Of a DNA stretch of 64,000 nt, positions 49,349 through 62,405 are shown piece after piece. The stretch lies in assembly GCF_002105155.1 (NCBI RefSeq), contig NW_019028981.1, positions 653,501-717,500 on the forward strand, read 5' to 3'. Both the position numbers and the translations under genes were made by a program. The notes under the pieces are model-generated. The model was not told where the DNA came from. It did no database searches and worked only from the letters and a program-made list of their open reading frames with translations. The DNA is from Lobosporangium transversale. Taxonomy: Eukaryota; Mortierellomycota; Mortierellomycetes; Mortierellales; Mortierellaceae. Every line of letters starts with the position of its first letter. Positions within the stretch are counted from its first letter, which is position 1.

Positions 49349-52300
49349 TAAAATGGCTTGCTATTCCCTTTATTAGTTATAGTATTATGTACATAACACT
49401 TTGTTATTTAAGAGTACATCTTAGGCTTGATCATGCACACATGCATCAAGAACATAAAAAGAACCAATCAATGTTGCACAAAAAAAAAGAAAGAATCAAA
49501 TTGAGGGCGTTCTTTGTTTGATCATGTTTACTTGGCAAAGCCTTGTTATTTCAAAAAAAAATTGATCTCCAGGATAAGTACATAAAAAAAAAAGAACATT
49601 TCATGCGCCTTCCATACATATCCACAACAGTCTGCTGTCTCTTTATTTCAAGTACTCAGATATACATTGTGGCACATGTGCAAAAATAAGGAAAGAAGAA
49701 TAAAGCGAAAGGAGAAAAAAAAAAAATCGATATATTTTTGTGCAACATTGGGATGTTGATGGTGCACAGGCCATGCATGTTGCCCTCAAACCTTAAATTT
49801 ATTCATCCAACCCTCACACATGAAAATGAAGCGCGATATATTATATATATATATATATATATATTATATATCTCTATTGTATATTTTACATCAACTAAGA
49901 GAACAAAAAAAAAAAAAAGGATGACGACGATGACGCTGATGACATTGATTACATAGAAGTTCAAGGGGAGGGGATTGACTGGTTGATTAGTTGATTAATA
50001 AGCCTCGAAAAAACTAGGCTAGGTAATATATCTCCCTATTATAGAATAGGTCAAGAGTTTAATCTTAAAGAAATCGATCAACGTTTCCTTTATGCTCGCG
50101 TCGCTTTTCTTTGATCCCTCTTTCGTGTTCCTCCTCCTCTGACTAATATTTAACGATATAGGACTTGGGGAATGATATTTATTAGTGGTTACGAGCTCTT
50201 TTGGTACACAAGTATACTACAGCATGCGATACACACGAGTTTCGATCTATTTTTTCGCTACTTTGCCCATTTGGTTCATTTCTCCTATGAGGCTTGTGAG
50301 CTTGTAGGCTAGACTAGCAAGGGACAAAAGTAAAAAATGAAATGCAAGACTACATTTCGCTCTTTAGTCATGAAGAGGAGCACAGCGCTTTGTCGATTTG
50401 GTTACTATCCCAAAATGAACGGCTTTCAAGCAAAGCACGCGATGAAGCGTGGAAAAGAGGGGAGAAGAGAGGAGAGGCTTTTTACCAGACGATAGGTACA
50501 GATTAAACATGAATTAAAGGGGAAAGAAGGAAAAAAAAGGGAGGAGAAAAGAATGACATGACACGAACTTTCTTGGATTCAAAGATGTGGCATATCCTTT
50601 TTTCTTTTTTTTATTCGTTTCACCCTTCTTTCGGCGCTTTACATTGAAAGATGGCCTCCAAATCCTCCAATATGGCTGTCCCTTGCCCTTCCTCCCCCTC
50701 TCTCTCCCTTTCTCCCCTCTTATATCATCCATGTAATCAGTCATTTGACAGTTGGGCAGGCCTTGAAAGCAAAAGGAAAAAGCCCCTTGGGGTCTTTCTT
50801 GAATTCTCGTGTCCTTTTTCTTTACTGTTTATTCTCGTTCCCTTAATTGCTTAGCCCTAATAGACATGTTGTTTTGTATAATGGTTCTGCTTGATGCTAA
50901 TGCGACAATGATTGATATCTTTCTCGAGGCCTTAACTTTTCCTCCGATACGGGAAACAGAGAAGCAAAAAAATATAAAATATAAAAAAAATAAATAAAAA
51001 CGCGGGGTCCTTGAAGATATTGGGTGAAGAAGCATGGATGAAGAAAAAAGTCATGAAAGAATCCTCCATGCTTATTCGCCAATGACAAACAATCCTATAG
51101 AACATATGCTAGAATAAGAGAGGAGCTGGCGTGAGAAAAGGATGATGTCGAATACCACCACCCTTCTCTCTATCATTCAACGTTTGGAATATTCAATATA
51201 AAAGCACAAAAGAAGAAAAAACGTTGACAGACATTCGATAGAAAATATAACCATAACATTGCGTATGCATGTGCATCCTTCCTACTCCTATCTTTTTAGC
51301 GTCTTTTTTTTTTTTTTTTTTTTTTCTTTGGAGTACGGGTGCATTGACATTGTTAGACATTACTAAAGAAAAGAAAAAAATCGCGCACTGTCAGCAAAAG
51401 ACGCGGATCGCCCGAGTTCTGTTAAAAGTAAAAAGTAAAATGGAGTAAATGCTGAAAATCGCGTGTCCATTTTGAGGCTGTTGGCCCTCGATGTCTATTA
51501 AAATTAAATTGGGGTGAGAATCACTACTTGAAGATAGAACCGCACTATCATTTAGAAAACTATGAATCATGATGAACATCATATTGCATATGAATACATC
51601 ATTGGATTCAGTCAATTTTTTTTTCCTTTTTTGCTTTTTGGCCTGTAGTTTGCAGGACAAACGGAAAAGAGGCCTTAGTATATAAAATTTTTTATTCCTA
51701 CGACCTATCATTCCATTCCTCAATAAAAGGGAACTCATCTATCCACAAGAGGTCCCTGACAGGATGCACCTGGTGGACGATTAATTTGTACATCTCTCCC
51801 TCGTTTCCTGACTTGTCCTCGTTCTCCCCGCTCTTCTTCCTAGCTTTCACCCCCTCCTTCTCTCCCTTTCTCTCCTTTCAGGTCTCGTGCATTAATGCGA
51901 CAACGCCCATCAGTCCACGATAAGGCTGGTCAGGCCGTTTTGACGAGGCGGGGTTGGATACGTGTTTGTTTTTGTCTCTGTTCTGCCTACATTGTCTAGC
52001 TACAAAAAAAGGAAAAGGAGAGATAGAGAAAAAAAAAAAAAAAAAAAAAAAGATGTCTCGCCATGATGGAAGGAAATGCCCTTTGTACGGTGCCGCATTG
52101 GCCCCCTCTTTTTGATGAGACCATCCCGAGGAGAAAAGCTGCCCGCGTCTATACCGTCCTTCGCCCCAATTATTGTATATTCAACTAAAAACAAATGCTT
52201 TATTTTTTATTTATTTATTTATTTATTTTCTTCTTCTATTAGGTTTCCCTTGCATTTATGCTTTTCTACGTACACAATCTGGTTGGAGACAAAAAGGGGA

Positions 52301-52599
52301 GGGGTACTGAAGGTTGGGGTACCCAGTAGAGATCCGAGCAGAGATGGCGGCCATTTCTTTTTTTTTATTTTATTTACTCAAGCCGAGCAACCAGCATTAT
52401 GGCTAACCAACCAGATAAAGAAAAAGTTTGTGCATTTGGACAGCAAAAGGAAGAGAAAGAGGGGAGAGATTCAGAAAAAGGGCACTTGACTCCTTGCTGG
52501 CAAATAGCGTCTAATCCGACAACCAAAGTAAAAGAAAAAAAAAATCATGAGGTTTTTTTTAGCAAATGTGAATCCTCAAGACCATAATACTAATATCTA

Positions 52600-52600
<1 letters not shown>
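49349..52600. other. Gene-poor AT-rich region
   Basis: No gene is supported. The stretch contains an (AT)n tract at about 49839-49863, A runs near 49717 and 49904, a TTTA repeat at 52203-52228, a T run at 51305-51325, and an A run at 52030-52051. Short open frames here run through homopolymers or pyrimidine tracts. Confidence 0.5.

Positions 52601-52640
<40 letters not shown>
52601..52640. repeat. (TAGA)10 microsatellite
   Basis: Ten perfect tandem copies of TAGA are present. Confidence 0.95.
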
Positions 52641-53724
52641 CATGTATTTCTCTTTTGGCTGTCTGACATGTTCTGTTGAATGCTTTGAAGCGCTCCGACG
52701 GCATAGAAAGAACAGGTCGTATTGCATTGCATTTGGGGTCATAAGGCGCGATTCGGTACAAATGAAAGGGTTTAAGGGTTGCAACCTGAATACTCTACAC
52801 TTATTTGTTTAATTTTTTTTTTTTTTCTGTTCTTCTGGCCTTGATCTATTTTATTTATTGGGTGGGGAATATAATGTAATGCAATGCAGATCAGAACATC
52901 TGCAAGCATATTGACGATCTAAACATTGCATCGCATAGTACAGTTTAAAGAGGTTTAGCATCTCGGTTTTTTATTGGTGCTGCAGCATTAGCGAAAAGAG
53001 GAGGCAATCGATGTAAGAATGAGTGAATGAGCTGCATCCTATTTGAATCAGACTAAGTACTTTGTCTGTCGTCATGGTCTCGGCATCAAGTCTAATCGTT
53101 GGTCTATTAGGTAAATCTGCTTGTTCGTGGATATCTGGTGCAATCCATAATCGAACGTATTGAGTATATTGAATGTTGAGGATGAGGCGGAGATAAGGAT
53201 AACAAAGATGTGGATAGGAAGTATTGCAGACATCAATCCTGATATATACCTGGTGTTGTTACTGGTTAAGCACACAGATGTCTAAGCAAAAAGCAAAGAG
53301 ATATTTATTTTTTTTAAAAAATGATTATATTATATTATTTTTATTTATTTATATATTTTCGAAATATAGACATTAGGAATGCTGAATGTGCACCTTGAAA
53401 GATATAAAAAGAGTTGTCTGCCTCTTCTTTTGTTTTCTACGATAGCAATCAAACAAATCCATAAAAATAAAAAATATATATATATAAAAGGACCACAGAT
53501 GTGTTCGTTTCTAGTAATGTTAGATATAAATGCTATCGATTGTGCTTTGGATCAGTTAACAAGTTGGTTGCCAGCCTCTGTAAAGGGTAGTGGCCAGGAT
53601 GGGATGGCTCAGATAGAGAGAGATGATATTGCGGATATAATTGGGATCCACTTTTGATTGTCTGACTGATTCAGTTCATAAAGGATCTTTTTGTTATTGT
53701 TTGTTTATTTAATATTAAAAGTAA
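52641..53724. other. Gene-poor region, weak coding hints
   Basis: An ATG at 53073 opens a short hydrophobic frame (MVSASSLIVGLL) running into a donor-like GTAAAT, and an open frame ending at 53657 (with DQLTSWLPASVKGSGQDG) follows an acceptor-like CCACAG. They do not assemble into a convincing gene, and nothing else is supported. Confidence 0.25.
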
Positions 53725-53895
<171 letters not shown>

Positions 53896-54175
53896 GGTTA
53901 CTATAACAATAGCAGCAGCAATGGTAATGGCAATGGCATGGCAAAGGCAAAGAAGCAAGTGTATATTAAATAATTTAATGCGTTTATAAAGATGAGAATA
54001 TATAACTATATAACTATAATGCATACTCATAATAAATAAATAAATAAACAAATGAGTATTCAATTAAATTGAATACCATTTATATACTTAAAACGAGATT
54101 GTATTCAAAGTTAAACAGCGATGATATAATTTTTTTTTCTTCTCTCCTCATTCTCATTCTGGTCAACCCTCGCCA
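53896..54175. other. AT-rich region before the cyclin promoter
   Basis: No gene is supported; the stretch has short AAAT and ATAACT repeats. Confidence 0.4.
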
Positions 54176-54183
54176 TATAAATA
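54176..54183 (+). promoter_or_regulatory. Candidate TATA box of the cyclin gene
   Basis: A perfect TATAAATA lies at the left edge of a continuous 1-kb C/T- and CAA-rich tract that leads to the start codon at 55209. The abrupt change from AT-rich to pyrimidine-rich sequence right after it supports a promoter with a very long leader. This is inference from composition. Confidence 0.4.
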
Positions 54184-55208
54184 CTGGTTGCAACTCAACC
54201 CCACACATCCACACCTCCTCCTTCTCCTTCTCTTTATCAACTCTTTATCCGTCTTCATCATAATCCTTTTCTTCTTATAATACTTCTTTCCTCTCAGCCT
54301 TCAATCAATTCATCTTTCTTGTTTTGGTTCATACTTCTTTTTGTTTGCCTCGAACTCTTTTTTTTTGTTCCTTCATTTGTTCGTCTTTTTATTCCTTTCC
54401 TCCTCGTCTTCATTCCCCTAGGTCCTCAGACTTTTTTTCTTTTTGTTTCGTTTTATTTTTGTTTTTGTTTTTATTCATTTCCAAAGCAAGACATCCATCC
54501 TTTTGGTCAGAATAGAATCAGATCTTTGTTTCCCCCCCTACCTCCTTTGAGACCTTGTCGCCAGAACAGATCCCATCTGATTCCACAAAGAACCGTTCAT
54601 ATCATTATCCTTTTTCAGTTGTGATTCTTTTCATTTACTCCTTCCTTTTTTGTTGTAGTTTTACTTTTTCTATTTCTTTTATAGTTGTAGCAATTCGTTT
54701 TTGTTCGTCTTTATCAACGAACTATTCTACTACCACATTTAAGCATCAACTCCATCATTACTCACTATTACACCCCTCCTTCAACCACGATCAAAGCCCA
54801 AACAACAACAAAAAAACCTTTTTCACACTAACGGCGCACAACAGCACAAAATACAGTTCAGCCGTGCGGTCCCGTCTAGAATTTTAATTCTTTCCGATCA
54901 CATTTTTTTTTTCTTTTCTTTTCTTTTTCATTACAACTCATTACAAAACCCATTGCGCTGGTCTCCTTCCTTTCTTTTTTCTTTCTTTCTTTTCCTTGCT
55001 TTATTCCTTTTAACCTTTACTCGACATAATACAAAGCCATCGTATCGTATCTTCATCAACATTATAATCATTATCAACAACAACAATCAACAACAACAAC
55101 AAAAACAAAACAATATTCTATTCCTTGCTTCACCTTTATTTCCTCCACACGTAGTCCTTTCTCTTTCCTTTTGACGTCTTTTTCTACATCCAAAATATCA
55201 ATATTACT
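54184..55208 (+). other. Long pyrimidine-rich leader of the cyclin gene
   Basis: About 1 kb of C/T-rich sequence with CAA/CAACAA clusters near the end (55075-55115) precedes the cyclin start. Several ATGs lie in it, so if transcribed throughout it could contain upstream reading frames or a leader intron. Confidence 0.4.
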
Positions 55209-57970
55209 ATGCCTTCTCTCGCAGAGACAAAGACCTATTCCAACAGGAGCTTGGAAAAGCTGTTTCGCACTCCAGTGACTCAGCAGATGATTGGTGAGTA
55301 CTTTTTCTCCCACCTTTTTTTATTCCTTCTTTGCATTCATTTATCAACACCCTTCTGCATCCGGCTCAATCCCCGGCTTTTTTTTTATTAATTGTTGTTA
55401 TGACCATGATGATTACAACCACAACAACCACAGTCTAATCGTGCACCAGCACCAACAAGAGCAATAATGACAATAATAATAGACGTCCTTATTGTATTAT
55501 ATTGTTTTGTTCATGCAGCGTTTTATTTTATTTTTGCTATCCTGCAAAAAAAAAAAAAAAAAAAAAAAGAAAGAAAAAAGAAAAAAAAAAAAGCAATGTT
55601 GACGACTGGTTGGAACATGTTTCTCATCTGCAGAGTCAACACACCGTCGCACATACACAAAACAAACTCATGCACGAGAACAAAAACCGTTGAACGTTCA
55701 TCTACCTCCCTTTACTGCCGCAGTCTCTGAAAAATAACTGAAATGGACAATGCACTTGACTGACAAACCTGTCCTATCCTATCCTATCCTATCCTATCCC
55801 TACATCTTCTCTTCCCCTTTATTTTATTTTTTCTTATTCTCCTTGACTAAACCAACCCCCCACAGATTATATTGCAAACTACGCCAGCACAGTCATCGAA
55901 TGTAGTCCGCCACCAGTCATCGACTCGTACACCTTGCCTTCTCCCCCAAACACCCCAGCTAGCCGTGCAAGGATGAACAGCGGTCAAACTGAATCCTCCA
56001 TGGTCATCGTCCCACCCCTCAAAGACTTTATTCGTCTGCTTGTCATCAATTCGAACGTCCAAGCTTCCACATTATTGCCCACGCTTGTCTACCTCGAACG
56101 TCTCAAATACAAGCTCCCCGTCGCCGCAAAAGGTAAGATCCCTTTTTTTAAAGTTTAGTCATTACATCGATTTGACATCAAAAAACAAAAAACAAAACAA
56201 GGGAACAAGAGAGCAATGAGATTTATACAAAAAGAAAAACATTTGTGTTTGTGTATCCCTTGGTGATCTGTGCTCTTAAATTTCATGGGTGAACGTGTTG
56301 ATGTCTCTTTTAATGAAGAGATTATTGATCGTCATAGAGAGAGAGCTCTTTAATTATTATTATTATTATTATTATTATTTATTAGTCCGCACTAAGAGAG
56401 AGAGAGGGAGAGAGAGAAAAAAACCATTGTGTGCTGCGTATGTGGGAGGGTGTTTGATCCCTCCATTTATTTTACTATCATGAATAGCGTGGACAAAGAG
56501 TTACAAAAGATAATATGAATATGAATAGCGATCTGGTCACCGATCTCGATCGGGTATGTGTTATTTCCTTGGTCGGTAAAGGAGGGGAAAAGAAAATACT
56601 ATCTGTCCCATTCTCTTGAAATTATGCAACTTCACCGGTGAGAACAAATAGACAAACACGTTTTCTATTGCAACGATTAACACAATCAGACCGTTGTTGA
56701 ATTGTACCATTAAGACTATTTTGTTAATCACATTAAAGAGTTGACATTTTTGGGGATCACCATGGATGAAAGGGCGTCAAAACAAATCAACAAACCAGTA
56801 AGAAAGCAGGTTGAGAGCAGCAGCGCAGAAACGCTTTTGGACTAAAACATCAAAGTCAAACAGGGGACCCCTCTCAAACAAAATCCACAAAGCCCGCTTT
56901 TTCAGCACCCACGACATCCTTCTACAAAAGCACATTTTAAAGTTTCGCGAATGCGCTCATTGTTTATTCACTCTTCTTTCCTTGTGACACCATTTATTTC
57001 CAAATCATCATCGTCAAAAGAGACTTTGGGCGTCACTATTTCCTTTCTATCCGAATTTTCAAACTCCAATTTAATTTAGATGAACTGTATGAACTGTATG
57101 AACTGATCCTTTATTGGTCTTTCTTTCTCTCTCCTCCTATTCGTTGGTGATCTCATCTTAGGTATGCATTGCACATGCCATCGTGTCTTCCTTGCTACCC
57201 TCATCGTGGCAGCAAAATACCTCAATGATCAATCTCCAAAGAACAAGCACTGGTCTGCACATTCGGCCGTCTTCTCTGTCGGAGAGGTCAATCTGATGGA
57301 GAAGCAGTTACTCTCGCTCCTGGATTTCGATCTGCGTATCACAGAGGCCGACTTGGCCTCGAGTCTCCAGGACTTCTTGGAGTTGCAGCAGGCCACCTCA
57401 TCCTCCGTATCAGCCAAGGGCACGACCATCCCTTCCGGTACCACATCTACACTTGATGCACATGCACGCTCCCATGGCAGTCGCTACACCTCGTCTGTGC
57501 CTGCTCCCAAGACCAACCTTGTTCCTTCGCCCAGTAGCAGCTACATCCCTCAAACAGTGCCCGTTAACCAGCCTAGCTCTAATAAGCGTGCTTCTGCCAG
57601 TCGAGAGGATAGAGCGGAAATCCGGGTCGTTGTACCGCCTCACGATCAATTCAAGAGACGCCCATCCCTTCCTAACCAGCCATGCTTGGAGGAGGGTGAG
57701 GTCATGCCCATGTACAAGATCCCCATCCGCAACAACCAAGATCAGTACCCATCACCCGACAGTGGTCCCGATAGTATGAACGAATCCTCCGACACGGTTG
57801 CTACTGGCACGGCTGTTGCTGTTGCACCCAAATCCCATCTTGTACATTTGCCATCTGTACCTGCACCAGTAGTGATGAGTCGGCAGCAGCTTGTCAGCAG
57901 TGGCTATGTGAACCAAAGTGACAACATGGTTTCCGGACATGGTTATAAACTTAGCCGAGCGATGTGCTGA
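55209..57970 (+). CDS. Pcl1/2-type (PHO80-like) cyclin
   Basis: Three exons, 55209-55293, 55866-56132 and 57162-57970, joined in phase 1 at both introns, give about 386 residues. The cyclin box spans exons 1-3: TPVTQQMIDYIANYASTVIE, PLKDFIRLLVINSNVQAST, LLPTLVYLERLKYKLPVAAK, CHRVFLATLIVAAKYLNDQS, PKNKHWSAHSAVFSVGEVNL, then MEKQLLSLLDFDLRI. This is the signature of the Pcl1/Pcl2 group, which activates the Pho85 kinase in G1 and polarity control. The C-terminal 180 residues are Ser/Pro/Thr-rich and probably regulatory. Introns of 572 and 1,029 nt are the longest in the window and hold microsatellites. A GAGCT tandem repeat directly follows the stop. The very large upstream region suggests complex regulation. 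Confidence 0.9.
56349..56417. repeat. ATT and GAGA simple repeats in cyclin intron 2
   Basis: An (ATT)n tract at about 56349-56380 is followed by a GAGA tract at 56394-56417. A TGAACTGTAT tandem repeat (57080-57105) lies further on in the same intron, near its acceptor. Confidence 0.8.
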
Positions 57971-58435
57971 GTTGAGCTGAGCTGAGCTGAGAAAAATGTT
58001 ATATATATATATATTCTTGTTATTCATTCATCGGAAAAAAAACCGCGTTTTTTATTTTTTTTAAATGCCCCATTTCCTCTTTTCGTTAACATACACACAA
58101 CAAAAAAAAAAAAAAAAAAAAAAAATCGTCCTTGTATTTTTATTTCATTGTAGTCTTTTCTGTTTGAACAAATAGCGCTCTTTCCCGTGTATACTATAGA
58201 CAATTAAAAAGAAAATGAAAAAAACCTGCTGTCTTTGAAGAATGCTGTCAAGTAATTCATATGTAAAAATGTATATTTTTCTTAATATGCGAAAGTGATG
58301 ATTTGAATTGATTTGGTGGCTGATCATTGACCACTCGTGATGATCTTGTATTAAATATAATTTGGCTCCATGATATTTCATATAATTCATTGGCGAGGAA
58401 AATAGACATCGTTTACAAGAGTACAATCTTTCATA
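57971..58435. other. Intergenic region between cyclin and NAA38
   Basis: After four GCTGA-like tandem units (57966-57990), the sequence is AT-rich with an A run at 58101-58124. No gene is supported. Confidence 0.5.
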
Positions 58436-59121
58436 ATGGATGTAGACACAGACTTTTTAGAAGATCCACCTCAGGTAGCGTTATTGCGATCGCTATTGAA
58501 TCGGAGCACGAGGATTCAGATCACAGATGGACGATTGTTTGAGGGACAGTTCATGTGTATTGATCATTCCAAAAACATCATTCTTGCTTCTGCATATGAG
58601 TCACGACCAGCTTATTTGAATCCCTCCCTAGCAACGACAACAACCTCATCTTCATTATCTGTCGCCACACAAGATAAGAAGGCCATCACAGACGCTATTG
58701 CCAATGCAATCGCTGCTACAACGACAGCAACGACAGCCAGAGTAAACGAACCTAATAAACAGGCGTCAACTTCAAATCAACATCCTTATCCACCACAAGT
58801 GCCACCACCAAGATCAGGCATTTTGAAAAATAAAGAAGAAGAAGGTGAGTGAGAGGAAAGAAAGAAAGAAAGAAAAAAAAGCTTGCGTGGATAATCCTCA
58901 GGGAATGAAATAATATTTGCATACTTGTGCATTGTATTTCATGTATTAATACTGTTTTTCTTTTTCTTTTTATATATTCTTTAGAGAGGCGGTTCGTAGG
59001 CCAGATTATGATTCCAGGACATCATATTGTCAAAGCCGAGATGGATACCAGCCATCTTCGAGGCTTAGACTCGCGGATAAAGTCCACCAAATATGACATG
59101 CAATACTTGCGCGGAAAGTGA
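58436..59121 (+). CDS. NAA38: NAA38/LSMD1-like auxiliary subunit of NatC N-acetyltransferase
   Basis: Two exons, 58436-58844 and 58985-59121, join in phase 1 and give about 181 residues. The Sm fold is clear: ALLRSLLNRSTRIQITDGRL, FEGQFMCIDHSKNIILASAYE, then after the intron RRFVGQIMIPGHHIVKAEMD. This matches the Lsm-like Naa38 subunit that, with Naa30 and Naa35, N-terminally acetylates nascent proteins at the ribosome. Between the two halves of the fold lies an unusual insertion of about 70 residues rich in Thr, Ala, Ser and Pro, absent from short homologues. The gene converges on mS35 with about 265 bases between the stops. A TAAA tandem run after the stop (59180-59202) supplies AATAAA signals. 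Confidence 0.85.
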
Positions 59122-59387
59122 TTCATTTTTCATTTAATTAGAATTCTTGTTTTCAAAAGAACTAATCCAGGGTATCTTGTAAATAAATAAATAAATAAAT
59201 AAAAACCCTTTTTAATAATAATAAACGACAGCAGTAATTCAGTGCACGTAGTAAATATAATAATAATGGCAAGAATATAAAGTGTCGTCTATAATGTCGG
59301 CTATAATGTCGGCTATATATTTATTCAGGTAAAAAATGATCGGTTAAAAAAAAAATAATAAAGAAAAAAACATTATTTGTGTAGTTT

Positions 59388-60433
59388 TCATGCAGTGGCA
59401 GAGGTTGTTGTAGTGGGGGCGGTGGCGGCAGTAGAGTTAACAACAGCAACGGTCGTTGGTGTAGTGGTTGTGGTTGTGATAGCAGTATTCTTTGCAGCGG
59501 GACGGTTCCATTCCTTGGGGAAACGAAGCTTTGGCTTGAGATTCTTGGCAGCATATCTCAGATCCAAGGGGACATCACTCACTGATTCTGGATCCTTCTT
59601 TGCTTCGTTGATCAGTTTGTCCATGGTATCACTCAGCCATTTAAAGTTTTGAGATCGATCCTGAAATTTTTCACAACTCATCTTGACCTGTTTCTTCACC
59701 GGATCATACCGTGGTCCGACCAAGAGTAAGAATTTATGTCGTTCTGGGTTGGTCAAAGGTAATGAATTCACATCAACTGTCATGACCACCTTGGGTGCTG
59801 CTGGATGACTGGGCTCACCAATATAAGTCGTTGCACGGAAACGAAGGATCTGTGTCTTTGAAGGAGGCTGAAATGGCTTCACAAAAGCTGCGAGGGAAAA
59901 TTAAAAAAAAAAAAATTAGATGCTGTCCACGTCTTTTTCTTTTTTTCTTTTTTTATATTATTAAAAAGAAAAAAGAAAAAAGAATAAGAATAGAATCACC
60001 TACCCTTGAGCTTGGGTAGCTCGTACTTCGTAATGCGGAGGTATTGTCTGACCTCGCGTTGAGCCTCCAATACATTGTAACCAGTCTAAAAACCATTATC
60101 GCCATCATACAAGATTCCCAGCTTAATTAACAAAAAATTAAAAAGAGAAACTCCTCCGCACCCCAACATTCAACGAGAAAGAGGAGGAAAAAAAAAAAAA
60201 AAAAAAAAAAAAAAACATACGGTAGTATTATCGTCAAACTGAAACTCCTCGAGGTTAGAAACATCCAACATGTCTTTGGAACTGCCAGAGCTACGGATAG
60301 CGCCCAATGCGGATGAACGAGCTCTGTCTGTTGAGGGATAAGAGGTCATCAATGTGCGGACGGCCTGCTTCTGAACCGAAGCTGAGGCGGACTTGGCGAT
60401 ACCGACGTGAGCCTTTGAGATGGAACGTAGCAT
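59388..60433 (-). CDS. RSM24: Mitochondrial small-subunit ribosomal protein mS35 (Rsm24)
   Basis: Three exons on the minus strand, 60433-60221, 60085-60004 and 59887-59388, in consistent phases, give about 264 residues. The N-terminus (MLRSISKAHVGIAKSASASV, then KQAVRTLM) is a clear mitochondrial presequence. The body has YNVLEAQREVRQYLRITKYE, SHPAAPKVVMTVDVNSLPL, RHKFLLLVGPRYDP, and the family hallmark LDLRYAAKNLKPKLRFPKEW. That identifies mS35, also called MRPS35 or Rsm24 in yeast, a protein of the mitochondrial ribosome small subunit. A Thr/Ala/Val low-complexity tail of about 30 residues ends the protein and is probably unstructured. An A31 run sits right after the first donor. Confidence 0.92.
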
Positions 60434-61267
60434 TTTTTTTTGGCCTTTTTTTCCTTTTCTTTTCCGAATTGAGAAATGTTAAAATAGAGTCCTGGTTATG
60501 ATTCCCGGTCCGTATCGTCTTTAGTCCTTTGACTTTCCTGATGAAAACAAAGGCGTGATGATGGTGGATGACGACTGAACAATGAACAATAAATAATCGG
60601 GTTGCTTGAGAATGCCACTTTTATTTCAAGCAAGGACTAGGAGACTAGGAAACTAGAAACTAGGAAGTCAACACAAATGTCAAAGACAGAGAGGGGGCTT
60701 GTACTGTTTACAATGTTTTGATCAGACTGATTAAGGGGTGTATATGCCATCCTTCACCAGACTTTAACTCCATGACTCGGGCAGATAGTATAACATATGA
60801 CTGCATATGGCATTGTAGTATTTAGGATGTAGCATAGATGCATGGGTGGATGTATCTACATTAGATCTGAACTGCATAACGTCCCGGATATCAAAGCTGA
60901 ATAAGAGCATTAACATTCGAAGGAGAGGATGCCGCCGTAACTGGAAATTAAATCATATACCTGGTAAGAGGAATGATATTACAAGTGCCAAAATGCGAAC
61001 TGAAGTATAAGGGCATAAGAGCGGTAGCGGGCTATCTTTATCTGAAAAAAGAAAAAAGCACCTCAGTAGACCCTAAGAAGCGTGATGACCACTGTCTTTT
61101 ATCCAAACAACATTTGTTTCTAATGAAAGGTGTTATCCCAGTTTGATCTGCAATCTGCAAGTCAGGATGTTAATTCTTTGATCGACCAAAAAAAAAGGAA
61201 AGTCACTGTTCTTGCAGCACCACGCCCATTTTTTAATGGCTATTTATTCATACTTTCTTTTCTCTTC

Positions 61268-61298
<31 letters not shown>

Positions 61299-61367
61299 TG
61301 CCTTATTTTTACTACTACTCCATACTAATCGCTTCACCCTTGTTCCATACTCCTTTAAATATTCACA
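60434..61367. promoter_or_regulatory. Divergent intergenic region between mS35 and aldolase
   Basis: The 930 bases between the divergent starts contain no gene. The right end has a T27 run at 61271-61297 followed by a C/T-rich segment, presumably the core promoter of the strongly expressed aldolase gene. Confidence 0.45.
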
Positions 61368-62364
61368 ATGGGTCTTCTTGATATTGTTCCTGCTGGTGTT
61401 ATCACTGGTTCTGATGTCCGCAAAGTATTTGCCTATGCTTCCGAGCACGGGTTTGCCATCCCTGCCATCAATTGCACTTCTTCCTCGACTGTTAATGCTG
61501 CTCTCGGTATGACCAGCTCATTATATTATATTTAATGTTAAAAAAAAAGGGTGAATGTCACTCTGTTTGTGTTTTGTTGTTGACGTGATATTTTACACAA
61601 AAACTACATGACATTTTATATTAGAGGCTGCTCGTGATTCAAAGTCCCCTCTCATCATCCAGTTTTCCAACGGCGGTGCCGCTTACTTTGCCGGGAAGGG
61701 TATCTCGAACAAGGACGAGAAGGCTTCAATCCTTGGAGCCATTGCTGGAGCTCATCATGTCCGCCATGTCGCAAAGGCCTATGGTGTCCCCGTGATTTTG
61801 CACTCTGATCATTGTGCCAAGAAGCTCCTTCCTTGGTTCGACGGCATGTTGGCTGCTGACGAGGAGTACTTTGCAAAGCATGGCGAGCCTCTCTTCTCAT
61901 CCCACATGCTCGATCTTTCTGAGGAGAGCAAAGAGGAAAACATTGCAACCTGTGTTAAATACCTTGAAAGGATGGCCAAGATCAACTGTCACCTTGAGAT
62001 GGAGATTGGCATCACTGGGGGTGAGGAGGACGGCGTTGATAACTCTGATGTCGATAATGCTGCGCTCTACACTCAACCTGAGGATATCCTTGAAATCTAC
62101 AATGCCTTCTCAAAGATCACAGACTTGTTCTCAATCGCTGCAGGCTTTGGTAACGTCCATGGGGTTTATAGTCCCGGCAACGTAAAGCTTCATCCTGAGC
62201 TCCTTGGCAAGCATCAGGCATATGTGAAGGAACAGCTTAAGCTGGAAACTGATAAGCCCGTTTGGTTTGTCTTCCATGGAGGCTCGGGCTCGACCGAGCA
62301 AGAAATCAAGACTGCAGTCAAGTTTGGTGTTGTCAAGATGAACGTTGATACGGGTGGGTTCTTA

Positions 62365-62405
<41 letters not shown>

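Noticed and set aside
50651-50854. Ser/Pro-rich plus-strand frame
   Set aside because: It is short, lies in a C/T-rich tract, and has no conserved motif or splice partner.
52601-52640. Possible CRISPR-like or telomere-like array
   Set aside because: It is a plain TAGA microsatellite with no spacers and is not at a chromosome end.
54319-54887. Phe/Ser-rich frames upstream of the cyclin
   Set aside because: They are translations of the pyrimidine-rich leader; composition alone explains them.
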